A stretch of 64,000 nt of DNA from positions 1 to 64,000 of the forward strand of contig JALUWJ010000075.1 of assembly GCA_027019605.1 (NCBI GenBank), written 5' to 3'. Position 1 is the stretch's first letter. Every line of letters starts with the position of its first letter. Shown piece after piece: positions 33,461 to 42,758 of the stretch. The notes below the pieces were generated by a model, which worked only from the letters and a program-made list of their open reading frames with translations, was not told the origin of the DNA and did not search any database. The DNA is from Henriciella sp. Its GTDB lineage: Bacteria; Pseudomonadota; Alphaproteobacteria; Caulobacterales; Hyphomonadaceae. The translations under genes and the position numbers were made by a program.

Positions 33461-34450
33461 ATGGCACGGGAGAGTAGAGCTGCGGTTGAGGCCGATGCAG
33501 CCCGACAAGCAGTAATCGATGCCGATGCCGGGGTTGCAGAGAAAGCTGAGATGCTCATGGAAATTGCTATGGGGATGCAGCAGAAGCCGAAATCTCGAGA
33601 AGATTTGATCGAAGCCGTTTCACTCTATCAAGAGGCCATAGAGATGTGTCCGCCTGAAGAGGCTCTATTGGAGGCTAGGATATTCTCCCGAATGGCGACC
33701 GCGCAAATGATGATCCCCGCTGACGATGTTACGTTTTTGGACGCGGCCCGCTCATCAATGGAATCCGCGCTCGCAACACTGAGTACGCAAGGTAAGCCAG
33801 CGGAAGTTGCGGAGGCGGAAATGAATTACGGCCTAATACTGCAAAATTTGGCGGGCGCGAACCGCGCTCGGATCCAGGATTGTATTGGTGCGTATCAAAG
33901 AGCGCTTCGCACATTCGAAGCGAAACAATACCCAGCGGAGTTCGCTATTCTGCAAAACAATCTAGCGACCGCGTTTCTTTCTATTCCGTTTACCGACGAA
34001 CGATCAAAAATGCGAGAGGCATTGGCTGTGCAGGCATTTGAGGAGGGCTTGAAAGTGGTCACTTTGGTGGATCACCCCAGCGAATACGCAATGCTGCAAA
34101 ACAATCTGGGTAATGCTCTTCAATATGCTTCCTCTAGTCATCGAGTAGAGAATGGTTTCCGCGCGTTGGAGGCTTATGATGAAGCGCTGCGTGTTCGAAA
34201 CATCTCAGATACCCCTTTAGAGTATGCAAACACGATATCGAACAAAGCAAATTGTCTCGCTAACCTGCCGGATGCGCTTGACGCTCCAGAAAAGGGAAAT
34301 CCCGAGAACTTGGCCGATGCCATAGCTTTGTACAAAGAAGCGCTCGGCCTTTTTCAGCAGTTTGGCGAACTGCAAAAGGCGGACGCAGTGTCAGCAGCAA
34401 TACTCGAGCTCGAAGTAGACATCGAGAAAGCACAAAACTTACTGAATTAA
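33461..34450 (+). CDS. Tetratricopeptide-like protein of the hydrogenase locus
   Basis: This 329-residue, wholly alpha-helical protein contains repeated helix pairs of about 40 residues, with echoes such as YPAEFAILQNNLATAF and PSEYAMLQNNLGNAL (about 150 and 200) and TPLEYANTISNKANCL. These are TPR-type repeats used for protein binding. No signal peptide. Start at 33461 is chosen for TGGAGGAG eight bases upstream. In group 2a loci a TPR protein commonly accompanies the hydrogenase, perhaps as an assembly scaffold. Confidence 0.78.
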   Translation: MARESRAAVEADAARQAVIDADAGVAEKAEMLMEIAMGMQQKPKSREDLIEAVSLYQEAIEMCPPEEALLEARIFSRMATAQMMIPADDVTFLDAARSSMESALATLSTQGKPAEVAEAEMNYGLILQNLAGANRARIQDCIGAYQRALRTFEAKQYPAEFAILQNNLATAFLSIPFTDERSKMREALAVQAFEEGLKVVTLVDHPSEYAMLQNNLGNALQYASSSHRVENGFRALEAYDEALRVRNISDTPLEYANTISNKANCLANLPDALDAPEKGNPENLADAIALYKEALGLFQQFGELQKADAVSAAILELEVDIEKAQNLLN

Positions 34451-34471
34451 ACGGACTGGGAAGGAAATTTT

Positions 34472-34672
34472 ATGATTGCGACGCTGATTGCTTTAGGGCT
34501 GGGAGCCTTGGCCGCTCTAGTGGGAGGCATTAGTTCAGGGATTGTTATTGGTGGCGAAGCCCTCGGCAAAGAAATGGCCGGCGCGATGGGGGGATTGTAC
34601 GGGCTGTTGTCAGGTGGAGCCGCCGTCATTCTCGGTTTGCTCATTCTAACTTTTATTGTTGGAGCTGCCTAA
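34472..34672 (+). CDS. Tiny glycine-rich membrane protein A
   Basis: This 66-residue protein is almost entirely two hydrophobic segments (about 3-25 and 42-64) joined by a short loop GGEALGKEMAGAMGG. The Gly/Ala-rich hairpin recalls a c-ring-like helical hairpin but no acidic proton-binding residue is placed clearly mid-membrane. Family not recognised. GGGAAGGAAA precedes the ATG. The stop overlaps the next start (TAATG). It may help attach the soluble hydrogenase to the membrane. Confidence 0.72.
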   Translation: MIATLIALGLGALAALVGGISSGIVIGGEALGKEMAGAMGGLYGLLSGGAAVILGLLILTFIVGAA

Positions 34673-34893
34673 TGTTTGAGATGATTTTTGACTCAGTGAA
34701 ACTGTTTTTTACGGGCCGTCTTTTCCAAAATTACTCGAAAGTCATTCAGCTGTTTTTGGTCGGAGTGCTTTGCGGGACTGCAATCCTCGTTGCGCTTGGA
34801 TACTTTGTGTCTCCGATCGTGGGAGCGATTGGCGGCGGCCTCGTGGCGGGTATCATGCAACCCGTTCTCTTCAAAAACTTGAAATATAAATAA
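34672..34893 (+). CDS. Tiny membrane protein B
   Basis: This 73-residue protein has an amphipathic N-terminus (FDSVKLFFTGRLFQNYSKVI) and two short hydrophobic segments (about 25-45 and 46-65) with GAIGGGLVAGIMQPV between or within them. It is translationally coupled to the preceding tiny membrane protein and lies directly before the HucE-like gene. Not recognised. The pair could form a membrane platform for quinone access. Confidence 0.72.
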   Translation: MFEMIFDSVKLFFTGRLFQNYSKVIQLFLVGVLCGTAILVALGYFVSPIVGAIGGGLVAGIMQPVLFKNLKYK

Positions 34894-34897
34894 AGTA

Positions 34898-35764
34898 ATG
34901 GGTGATCCGAACCTCTCACAAACCGCCGAAGAACGGGATCTTAGTAGCCTGCTTTCAGATCTGGCCGCGCTTGAAGCGCTGGCAGAGAATTGGCCGGAAC
35001 AGCAAAAAAATGCTGCTTCGGCTCGAGGGGAAGCCATTGACGCTCTAAATGCTGCAGCATTTCGGCGCCTAATACGGATATTACAGTCGGTGCCAGGAAT
35101 ATCGAGCGCTCTGCGCGAAGCGGCAGGTGACGAAGTCGTTTACACAGTTCTTCGCCGTCACGGTATCTTGAAACCAAGCCTGCATGAGCAGGTGGACGAG
35201 GCGCTGAATTCTATCCGTCCTGCGCTAGCTTCACACGGCGGAGACGTTGAACTTGTATCCGTCGAAGAAACGTCAGTTACGGTTAGGTTTTTGGGTGCTT
35301 GCGATGGTTGCCCAGCATCTGCTTTGACCTTTTATGGCGGCGTCAAAAAAGCCATACAAGACAAGTTTTCAAACATTGTAGAGGTCAAACAAGCAAAAGG
35401 GCTAGGCGGAGGCGAAGGTGTCGAATACGCCTCTCCGTTCGCAAACTTCCAGAGAGAAGGTTGGACCAAAGCCATCGCGCTAGATGAAGTTTTGGACGGT
35501 ACAACAAAGGTTCTAGAAGTAGATGGTGAATCCGTCATTCTCACTCGCTTAGGCGACAAGGTGACCTGTTTCAAAAACGCCTGCGCTCATATGGGCATGG
35601 CTATGGATGGCGGTGACATCGATGATGCGATCATCACCTGTCCTTATCACGGCTTTCAATACTCGTTGGAAAGCGGTGAGTGCTTGACCGCACCAGAGGT
35701 GCAGCTTCAGCCGCACGGGGTGCGGGTGAAAGATGGTCAGATAGAAGTTCGTTTAACAAGGTAG
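34898..35764 (+). CDS. hucE: HucE-like NifU-Rieske iron-sulfur protein
   Basis: This 288-residue fusion has a helical N-terminal region (1-90), a NifU C-terminal-type domain (about 95-165, CDGC at 135-138) and a Rieske domain (about 190-288; C229-x-H231 and C248-x2-H251). In mycobacteria a NifU/Rieske-type protein named HucE is encoded next to the group 2a hydrogenase and is proposed to relay electrons toward the respiratory chain. The same role is likely here, with the two tiny membrane proteins upstream as possible partners. No signal peptide, so it should act on the cytoplasmic side. Confidence 0.85.
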   Translation: MGDPNLSQTAEERDLSSLLSDLAALEALAENWPEQQKNAASARGEAIDALNAAAFRRLIRILQSVPGISSALREAAGDEVVYTVLRRHGILKPSLHEQVDEALNSIRPALASHGGDVELVSVEETSVTVRFLGACDGCPASALTFYGGVKKAIQDKFSNIVEVKQAKGLGGGEGVEYASPFANFQREGWTKAIALDEVLDGTTKVLEVDGESVILTRLGDKVTCFKNACAHMGMAMDGGDIDDAIITCPYHGFQYSLESGECLTAPEVQLQPHGVRVKDGQIEVRLTR

Positions 35765-35768
35765 TGAC

Positions 35769-36947
35769 ATGAAAGTCTCAATGGCGTCTTCATTTGGTCC
35801 AATCAAAGCAGAGGGAACTGCTTTAAAGGGCGCGCCGCTTTTGTCGGAAGACGGCCCCTATGTTGTGCTGGGCTGGCAAGAACAAGAACTCGTCATGCCG
35901 AACACACCATCAGCATCTGTGCTATTTGGGCCGCGCGGAGCGGCACGGGCAAAAGACGGATCACTGTGGGTCGCTGATACCGGCCACCATCGTTTATTGG
36001 GGTGGTTAACTGGGCCGACTGTGGACAACCAAGATGCGGATATACTGATAGGTCAACCTTCTTATTCGCGCGAAGGGCGGAACGCCAAAGGCGAACCCAG
36101 TAAGTCAACTTTAAATGTTCCGACGGGTGTTTCGCGATGGCGCGACGGGATTGCTGTAGCAGATGCATGGAACCATCGCGTTTTGCTTTGGCACGAAGTG
36201 CCAAAAATTCAGAATCAACCTGCAGATATTGTCCTTGGTCAAAAGGATGGGTGTTCCATCGAAGCGAACCATGGCCGAGACGCTCCGCGCGCGACGAGTC
36301 TGCATTGGCCATATGGAGTTGTCGAGGTTGATGGGAAGCTCGCCGTTTGCGATGCGGGCAATCGGCGAGTTTTGATATGGAATTCTCCTGAGGAAACAGG
36401 ACAACCCGCAGACCTTGTTCTTGGCCAAAACAACATGGAGACGAGAGATGAAAACTGTGGTCAAGAAATTGGCCGCATGGGGATGCGCTGGCCACACGCA
36501 GCAGTGAACTGGCAGGGCGGATTTGCAGTCGCTGACGCTGGGAATAACCGAGTCATGCTTTGGGATGAGTGGCCAACACAAAATGGCCAGCCTTGCAGCC
36601 ATGTTCTGGGGCAGAAGAATTTCACGGACTGCGATCACAATCTTGCATCTTACTATCCAACGTCCGCCGCCCTTAATATGCCTTACGCGGTAGCCGTTAG
36701 CGAAAACAAGTTGCTCGTTGCGGATACCGCAAACTCCAGACTCGTAGGCTGGCGGGAAACGACTACCGGCGCCGATGCGGATTGGCTAACAGGGCAACCG
36801 GATTTTGCTTCGAAAGGTGATAATCGATGGGGAATTATTGAGCGAGATTCCCTCTGTTGGCCGTATGGCATCACGAGTTCAGATGACGAGTTGATTATCG
36901 CGGATAGCGGAAACAACCGTGTCCTTCTGTGGAGGATGGCGAAATGA
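35769..36947 (+). CDS. NHL-repeat beta-propeller protein
   Basis: This 392-residue protein contains about six NHL-like repeats, each with a DxxxxRVLxW strand: VADTGHHRLLGW, VADAWNHRVLLW, VCDAGNRRVLIW, VADAGNNRVMLW, VADTANSRLVGW and IADSGNNRVLLW. It should fold as a six-bladed propeller. No signal peptide is obvious. Similar genes occur in group 2a hydrogenase loci, where a scaffold or assembly role is assumed. It overlaps hypF by four bases (ATGA). Confidence 0.85.
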   Translation: MKVSMASSFGPIKAEGTALKGAPLLSEDGPYVVLGWQEQELVMPNTPSASVLFGPRGAARAKDGSLWVADTGHHRLLGWLTGPTVDNQDADILIGQPSYSREGRNAKGEPSKSTLNVPTGVSRWRDGIAVADAWNHRVLLWHEVPKIQNQPADIVLGQKDGCSIEANHGRDAPRATSLHWPYGVVEVDGKLAVCDAGNRRVLIWNSPEETGQPADLVLGQNNMETRDENCGQEIGRMGMRWPHAAVNWQGGFAVADAGNNRVMLWDEWPTQNGQPCSHVLGQKNFTDCDHNLASYYPTSAALNMPYAVAVSENKLLVADTANSRLVGWRETTTGADADWLTGQPDFASKGDNRWGIIERDSLCWPYGITSSDDELIIADSGNNRVLLWRMAK

Positions 36948-39322
36948 GCTCCCGCCTCGCTGGCGAATTGATTGTGGTGCGCGGTCAAGTCCAAGGAGTT
37001 GGTTTTCGGCCAACCGTCTGGCGGCTTGCGCATGAATTAGAATTGGTTGGCGATGTTTGCAACACTCCTGAGGGCGTCAATATTCGACTATGGGGTGATC
37101 GGATCTCGGCTTTTGTTGAACGCTTGCAGAGTGAAGCGCCGCCGCTAGCGCGTATTCAAGAGATGGAACGTCGATCAGTGAGCGGTGAAATCCCCACTGC
37201 ATTTGAGATCGCCCAGACATCCGAAGGCGTGATGCGCGTTGCAATCACGCCGGACGCTGCCACTTGTCAGGATTGTCTAGACGAGATCAACGACCCTTTT
37301 GATCGGCGCTTTCGGTACCCATTTGCAAATTGCACAAATTGTGGCCCTCGCTTTTCAATCATTCACGGCGCACCTTATGATCGTGCAAAGACCAGTATGC
37401 GAGCCTTTGATCTTTGCGGTGATTGTCAAACGGAGTACGAGAACCCGTTAGACCGACGTTATCACGCTCAACCCGTTGCATGCCACATGTGCGGTCCAAA
37501 AGCTTGGATAGAAAAGCTCGGTCAGGGCATCGTTAACTGCGAAGCCTTCTCTATGTTAGATGATGTTGACGCAGTCGGCGGGATGCTGAAATCAGGTGAA
37601 ATAGTTGCCATTAAAGGACTTGGCGGATTTCATCTCGCTTGCGATGCGACTAATTCTGCTAGCGTTGAAAAACTACGAGAACGAAAGCAGCGCAAAGACA
37701 AGGCGTTCGCGCTCATGGCGCGCGATATCGAAGCGATCTCGGCCTTTGCACACATAACTGCGGAGGAGGAAGCGCTGTTACGCTCTAGCGCTGCTCCAAT
37801 TGTCCTACTTGAAGCGCGACGCGATGCTCACTTGCCGGACGCTGTCGCCCCCGGACTAAATCGTCTGGGCTTCATGCTGCCGTATACACCGCTTCATCAT
37901 ATCATGCTGAAGCGCATGACACGGCCAATCGTTATGACATCTGGTAACATCTCCGGCGAACCTCAATGTTACACGAACGAAGCTGCTCGAAACCGGTTGG
38001 CTGAAGTCGCCGACTTTGGCTGCATGACCGATCGAGATATCGTCAATCGCATTGACGATAGCGTGGTGCGTTGTGATCTTGGTGCTCCCAGAATACTAAG
38101 ACGAGCGCGCGGTTTTGCGCCATCTTCGCTATTGCTTCCTCCAGGGTTGGAGAATGCGCCTCCCATGATTGCGTACGGTGCGGATCTAAAAAACGCCTTC
38201 TGCTTAGTGAAAGATGGCGAAGCCATTTTGAGTCAACATATGGGGGACCTGGCGGACCCCACGACCGCGGACGAACTAACGCACAATCTTTCACTCTACC
38301 GTGATTTGTATGAACACGTTCCGGCAACAATCGTTGTGGATCAGCACCCAGAGTATTTTTCCTCCAAATTGGGTAAACACGACGCGGATCAGTTGGATCT
38401 TCCACTGATCGAGGTGCAACATCACCACGCGCATATTGCGTCGTGCATGGCGGAGAATGCGTGGCCAACGGATGGCGGCGATGTTCTCGGGATCGCGCTC
38501 GATGGAGCCGGGTGGGGCGGCGACGGGACAATATGGGGCGGAGAGTTTCTGGCTTGCAACTACACTTCGTTTAAACGACTGGCGATGCTAAAACCGGTGG
38601 CTCTACCTGGTGGTGATGCTGCAGCGCGTGAGCCTTGGAGGAATGCGTACGCGCATATTACTGCACAGATGGGGTGGGCTGAGTTCGCAATGAATTTCTC
38701 TGACTTGGATATATTCAAGTTCTTGAGTTTAAAGCCAAGAGACACCCTCGATAGCATGATCTCAGAGCAGGTGAATTCACCTAAATCAACATCCTGTGGC
38801 CGTTTGTTTGATGCAGCTGCCGCAATTGCTGGTCTGGCGCCGGAACGTCAAACCTATGAAGGTCAAGCTGCAATGCTATTTGAGGCCGCGATTGACCCAA
38901 GTGCGCTCGATGAGAGTTCAGATCTGGATTACCCATTTTCTATTCCCCTAATAGATGGACATGGCATGCCATACATCGAACCGTTAGCTGTATGGAGAGC
39001 GATGCTTGGCGATCTGGTATTGCAAACCCCTATAGGTGTGATTGCAGCTAGATTTCACCGCGGTTTAGCCCGGGCAATTGTGGCGATGGCCAAACGCCTC
39101 ATGGGGGACCAACCGACTTTCTCAGCGGTCGCTCTCTCGGGCGGCTGCTTCCAAAATCAAACTCTCTTCAAACTCGTGCATGGACATTTGAGAGACGCTG
39201 AAATCGACGTCCTGACACACAAACAAGTTCCAGCAAATGACGGTGGTATTGCGCTTGGACAAGCCACGATCGCCGCCGCAATTATTCTTAACCAAAACCA
39301 AGGGAGCAAACGATGTGTTTAG
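36944..39322 (+). CDS. hypF: HypF carbamoyltransferase
   Basis: This 792-residue enzyme makes the thiocarbamoyl group that becomes the active-site cyanide ligands. Order: acylphosphatase domain (about 5-95, VRGQVQGVGFRPTVWRLA), two zinc-finger-like blocks (CQDCLDEINDP ... NCTNCGPRFSI and CGDCQTEY ... CHMCGP), a YrdC-like domain (about 210-390), and a Kae1-like domain with HHHAHIASCMAE. Full length for the family. The ATG at 36944 overlaps the NHL gene stop. Confidence 0.95.
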   Translation: MSSRLAGELIVVRGQVQGVGFRPTVWRLAHELELVGDVCNTPEGVNIRLWGDRISAFVERLQSEAPPLARIQEMERRSVSGEIPTAFEIAQTSEGVMRVAITPDAATCQDCLDEINDPFDRRFRYPFANCTNCGPRFSIIHGAPYDRAKTSMRAFDLCGDCQTEYENPLDRRYHAQPVACHMCGPKAWIEKLGQGIVNCEAFSMLDDVDAVGGMLKSGEIVAIKGLGGFHLACDATNSASVEKLRERKQRKDKAFALMARDIEAISAFAHITAEEEALLRSSAAPIVLLEARRDAHLPDAVAPGLNRLGFMLPYTPLHHIMLKRMTRPIVMTSGNISGEPQCYTNEAARNRLAEVADFGCMTDRDIVNRIDDSVVRCDLGAPRILRRARGFAPSSLLLPPGLENAPPMIAYGADLKNAFCLVKDGEAILSQHMGDLADPTTADELTHNLSLYRDLYEHVPATIVVDQHPEYFSSKLGKHDADQLDLPLIEVQHHHAHIASCMAENAWPTDGGDVLGIALDGAGWGGDGTIWGGEFLACNYTSFKRLAMLKPVALPGGDAAAREPWRNAYAHITAQMGWAEFAMNFSDLDIFKFLSLKPRDTLDSMISEQVNSPKSTSCGRLFDAAAAIAGLAPERQTYEGQAAMLFEAAIDPSALDESSDLDYPFSIPLIDGHGMPYIEPLAVWRAMLGDLVLQTPIGVIAARFHRGLARAIVAMAKRLMGDQPTFSAVALSGGCFQNQTLFKLVHGHLRDAEIDVLTHKQVPANDGGIALGQATIAAAIILNQNQGSKRCV

Positions 39323-39609
39323 GAATTCCAGCGCAGATTGTGTCCATTTCTGATGCGACTAAAAAGCTTGCAATGGTCGAGGTCTCGGGAGTTCAACGCG
39401 AGGTCAATGTTGCCTGCATAATGCCAGAGAGCGGCGACGCGGATGAATTGCTCGGCGCTTGGGCATTGATCCACGTTGGGTTTGCGATGAGCCGGATAAA
39501 TGAAGAGGAGGCTAAGAAGACTTTAGAGATCCTCATCCAGCTCGGCGAAGCGCAAGCAGAAATAGAGGCAATGCGCCACGGACAAGCTGCATTGGAGGGG
39601 TCATCATGA
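39313..39609 (+). CDS. hypC: HypC chaperone
   Basis: This 98-residue chaperone starts MCLGIPAQIV; Cys2 is the residue that holds the Fe(CN)2CO unit with HypD and delivers it to the large subunit. The conserved GAWALIHVGFAMSRINEEEA block follows. It overlaps hypF at its start and hypD at its end. Confidence 0.95.
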   Translation: MCLGIPAQIVSISDATKKLAMVEVSGVQREVNVACIMPESGDADELLGAWALIHVGFAMSRINEEEAKKTLEILIQLGEAQAEIEAMRHGQAALEGSS

Positions 39610-40751
39610 AGTACGCTGACGAGTTTCGCGACCCTGAGGCGGTCAATACGGTTTTATCAGAGATCGAACGCATTATTGACGAAATTGGTGCCACCGCCGA
39701 CCAGCCTATCCACATTATGGAAATTTGCGGCGGGCACACTCACGCAATCTTTAGGTATGGGTTGGATAAGCTAACGCCGGAAGGGCTAGAGTTTATTCAT
39801 GGCCCTGGGTGTCCTGTCTGCGTGCTACCCATGGCCCGCGTAGACGAATGCGTAGAGCTAGCTGAGCGTCCAGAGGTTATATTTACGACCTTTGGCGATG
39901 CCGTCCGGGTGCCCGGGACCAAGAAATCGCTTCTCCAGGCCAAAGCAGATGGCGCGGATATTAGGATCGTTTACTCGCCTCTCGATGCCTTAGAACTGGC
40001 GCGCCAAAATCCTGATCGCGAGGTGGTTTTCTTTGCATTGGGCTTTGAGACAACAACGCCGTCAACCGCTCTTTGCGTGCAACAAGCAGCACAAGAAAAA
40101 ATCTCCAATTTTTCCCTCTTTTGCAATCATATCACAGTCCCGCCACCGATCAAAGTTCTCTTGGATGATCCATACATGAAGCTGGATGGGTTTGTTGGGC
40201 CAGGTCACGTTTCCATGGTGATAGGCTTGGAGCCTTATGAGTTCATTGCCCGCGACTATAATAAACCAATCATCGTCGCCGGATTCGAACCTGTAGATTT
40301 GCTGCAATCAGTGATGATGGTTTTGGAACAAATCAAATCAGGGCAAGCTAAGGTCGAAAACCAGTATGCCAGAATTGTTCCAGATCAAGGCAATCCCGTT
40401 TCCATCGCCGCCTGTGAAGATGTCTATGAACGGCGTGAATCTTTTGAATGGCGCGGCCTGGGTGAAATCGATGAATCTGGCCTCAAAATCCGAGAAAAGT
40501 ACGCGTCGTTCGATGCTGAGAGAAAATTTGGCATCGGCTATGGCCAAGCATCACGGGTCGTAGAAGAACCCGAAGGCTGTCGGTGCGGTGATGTAATGAC
40601 GGGCCGTATCAAGCCAATTCAATGCGAGCAATTCGGCAAAGGATGCACGCCGGAACGGCCATTGGGTGCGTTAATGGTTTCTTCCGAGGGAGCATGCGCG
40701 GCATACTATCAATACGGAGGGGTTCGTCCGGACCTGGAGCCGGCCGTATGA
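39606..40751 (+). CDS. hypD: HypD Fe-S assembly scaffold
   Basis: This 381-residue protein carries the Fe(CN)2CO precursor with HypC. Conserved blocks are CGGHTHAIFRYGLD, GPGCPVCVLP and the C-terminal cluster cysteines around EGCRCGDVMTGRIKP and GKGCTPERPLGALMVSSEGACAAYY. Length and motif order are standard. It overlaps hypC and hypE by four bases each. Confidence 0.95.
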   Translation: MKYADEFRDPEAVNTVLSEIERIIDEIGATADQPIHIMEICGGHTHAIFRYGLDKLTPEGLEFIHGPGCPVCVLPMARVDECVELAERPEVIFTTFGDAVRVPGTKKSLLQAKADGADIRIVYSPLDALELARQNPDREVVFFALGFETTTPSTALCVQQAAQEKISNFSLFCNHITVPPPIKVLLDDPYMKLDGFVGPGHVSMVIGLEPYEFIARDYNKPIIVAGFEPVDLLQSVMMVLEQIKSGQAKVENQYARIVPDQGNPVSIAACEDVYERRESFEWRGLGEIDESGLKIREKYASFDAERKFGIGYGQASRVVEEPEGCRCGDVMTGRIKPIQCEQFGKGCTPERPLGALMVSSEGACAAYYQYGGVRPDLEPAV

Positions 40752-41794
40752 AACAGGCCGCGCAAACCGCTAGAAAACTGCGCGGCACTCATGTGACGCT
40801 CGCACATGGCGGTGGCGGGAAAGCCATGCGTGATCTGATTGAAGATGTGTTCACAAGCCGCTTTAAACCAAACGGTGCTGAAGACCAGGCCCGATTGGAG
40901 CCGGGTGCCCTCGCTCAGGAAGGCGCGAAGCTTGCCTTCACTACAGATAGTTTTGTGGTCTATCCTCTGGAATTTCCGGGCGGTGATATTGGGCGCATCT
41001 CTGTATGTGGCACAGTCAATGATCTAGCGGTCGGAGGTGCTACTCCACTTTGGTTATCTGCCTCGTTCATTTTGGAGGAGGGCATCGATGTGGATCTATT
41101 GCGCCGCGTCGTTGATTCGATGTGCAAGGCTGCCGATGAGGCGGGCGTGAAAATTGTCACCGGAGACACTAAAGTCGTAGAACGGGGAAGCGCCGACAAA
41201 TTGTTCATTACGACGTCAGGCGTGGGTGTCATCCCGTCAGGTCGAAATCTCTCCGCCACCTCCGTCCGTGAGGGAGACGTTGCAATTGTCAGCGGGCTGC
41301 TAGGAGATCACGGCGCAACGATATTGGCTGCCAGAGGAGACTTGGCAATCAATGCGGATATTAGGTCAGACGGCCAACCTCTTGGTGAACTGATGGACGC
41401 AGTGATCAATGCTGCGCCAAATTTGCGTTGTTCGCGCGACGCGACCCGCGGTGGATTGGCTTCAGCCTTGAACGAAATTGCAGAAGCGTCCGCTGTCAGT
41501 ATTCTAATCGACGAAACGCTATTACCCCTTAGAAAAGAAGTTAGAGGTGTTTGCGAAATCCTCGGCCTTGACCCTCTTTACCTGGCAAACGAAGGGGCTT
41601 TGGTCGTTTTCGCTCCGGAAAGCGAAGCCAATGCAGCGCTTGAGGCCATGCGATCTGTCAAAGCGGGAAAGAATGCTGCGATCATTGGGCATGCAAAAAG
41701 CGGAATTGCCGGTCGTGTGGAAATGAAAACGATATTTGGAGGAGCAAGAATCGTCGAAATGCTGGTGGGTGAACAGTTGCCGAGGATTTGTTGA
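40748..41794 (+). CDS. hypE: HypE carbamoyl dehydratase
   Basis: This protein of about 348 residues belongs to the PurM-like AIR synthase fold. It contains HGGGGKAMRDLI near the N-terminus and ends with the diagnostic PRIC tail, whose terminal cysteine accepts the carbamoyl group from HypF and becomes a thiocyanate. The ATG at 40748 overlaps the hypD stop; upstream in-frame sequence belongs to hypD. Confidence 0.95.
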   Translation: MKQAAQTARKLRGTHVTLAHGGGGKAMRDLIEDVFTSRFKPNGAEDQARLEPGALAQEGAKLAFTTDSFVVYPLEFPGGDIGRISVCGTVNDLAVGGATPLWLSASFILEEGIDVDLLRRVVDSMCKAADEAGVKIVTGDTKVVERGSADKLFITTSGVGVIPSGRNLSATSVREGDVAIVSGLLGDHGATILAARGDLAINADIRSDGQPLGELMDAVINAAPNLRCSRDATRGGLASALNEIAEASAVSILIDETLLPLRKEVRGVCEILGLDPLYLANEGALVVFAPESEANAALEAMRSVKAGKNAAIIGHAKSGIAGRVEMKTIFGGARIVEMLVGEQLPRIC

Positions 41795-42514
41795 ATGTTT
41801 GGAATTCTCGCACTCGGATTTTTGATTGGCATGACCCACGCTCTAGAAGCAGACCATCTCGCAGCTATGGCGGCTATTTCAAGCGACCACACTGCACAAA
41901 AACGAAAGATGATGTTGCGTGGCGCATTTTGGGGGGCTGGACACAGCCTTACTTTATTTGCCTTAGGTGGCGTGGTGATTGTCTTCGGTTTTGTTTTAAC
42001 CGATGCCACGGCTGCACGACTGGAATTTTCTGTGGGCGCGATGCTGGTTTTGCTAGGACTACATCTCGTTGTCCGTATGTGGCGTCGCAAAATCCACTTT
42101 CATGCACATCGTCATGAAGACGGAAAAGCACACCTGCATGCTCACAGTCACCATGGTGAAAAAAGCGCACATTCTGATTCATCACATCAGCACTCTCATC
42201 CAGATGGCTTGCCCTGGCGCGCGCTTATCGTAGGGCTTGTCCATGGTGCCGCTGGATCGGCCGGATTATTGACGCTTGTCATTGCAACCACGCAGAGTGC
42301 ATTGGTTGCTTTGGCCTATATCCTCGTTTTCGGTGTCGGATCCATCGTCGGTATGGCGGTTCTCTCTTATGCAGTCGCATGGCCGCTTGGCGCAATCGAG
42401 CGTTCCGCACGTAAAATCCACGTGACCGTTACGGTTCTTGCTGCTTTGTTTGCGGTCGGCATCGGCGTGAATGTGATGCGCTCTACTGCGGCGCTGGCTT
42501 GGGTAGGAGCCTGA
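41795..42514 (+). CDS. NicO/UreH-family nickel permease (HupN-like)
   Basis: This 239-residue membrane protein of about six segments carries the nickel-transporter signature HALEADH (15-21; H-x4-DH) and a His-rich loop (about 105-135, with HFHAHRHEDGKAHLHAHSHH). It begins directly after hypE and precedes hypA and hypB, so it most likely supplies Ni2+ for the hydrogenase. The fold could also transport cobalt. Confidence 0.85.
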   Translation: MFGILALGFLIGMTHALEADHLAAMAAISSDHTAQKRKMMLRGAFWGAGHSLTLFALGGVVIVFGFVLTDATAARLEFSVGAMLVLLGLHLVVRMWRRKIHFHAHRHEDGKAHLHAHSHHGEKSAHSDSSHQHSHPDGLPWRALIVGLVHGAAGSAGLLTLVIATTQSALVALAYILVFGVGSIVGMAVLSYAVAWPLGAIERSARKIHVTVTVLAALFAVGIGVNVMRSTAALAWVGA

Positions 42515-42515
42515 G

Positions 42516-42758
42516 ATGCACGAGTTGGGATTAAGCCGTTCCATAGCTGCGATCGTGACAGAAAACTCTATGGGACGCCAAGTTCGAAGAGTCTCAGTCG
42601 CAGTAGGTCCACTCGCCTGCGTCGAGAAGCGTGCTCTGGCGTTTTGCTGGGATATTGTAACCGAAGGCGGGCCGCTGGCTGGATCACTACTGGAGTTTGT
42701 GGACGCCGAAGGCGACGTGTTTTTGGTTAAAGAGTTTGAATTTGAGGAGGCTGCGTAA
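42516..42758 (+). CDS. hypA: HypA-like nickel insertion protein lacking the zinc domain
   Basis: This 80-residue protein matches the nickel-binding half of HypA: MHELGLSRSIAAIV with the N-terminal MH nickel ligand, VRRVSVAVGPLACVEKRALAFCWD. HypA proteins are normally near 115 residues, with a four-cysteine zinc loop in the second half. Here the sequence ends after ...FEFEEAA with no CxxC pair. The stop overlaps the hypB ATG in frame with intact genes on both sides, so simple truncation by rearrangement is not evident. The zinc-ribbon protein at 28569 might supply the missing part. Confidence 0.85.
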   Translation: MHELGLSRSIAAIVTENSMGRQVRRVSVAVGPLACVEKRALAFCWDIVTEGGPLAGSLLEFVDAEGDVFLVKEFEFEEAA

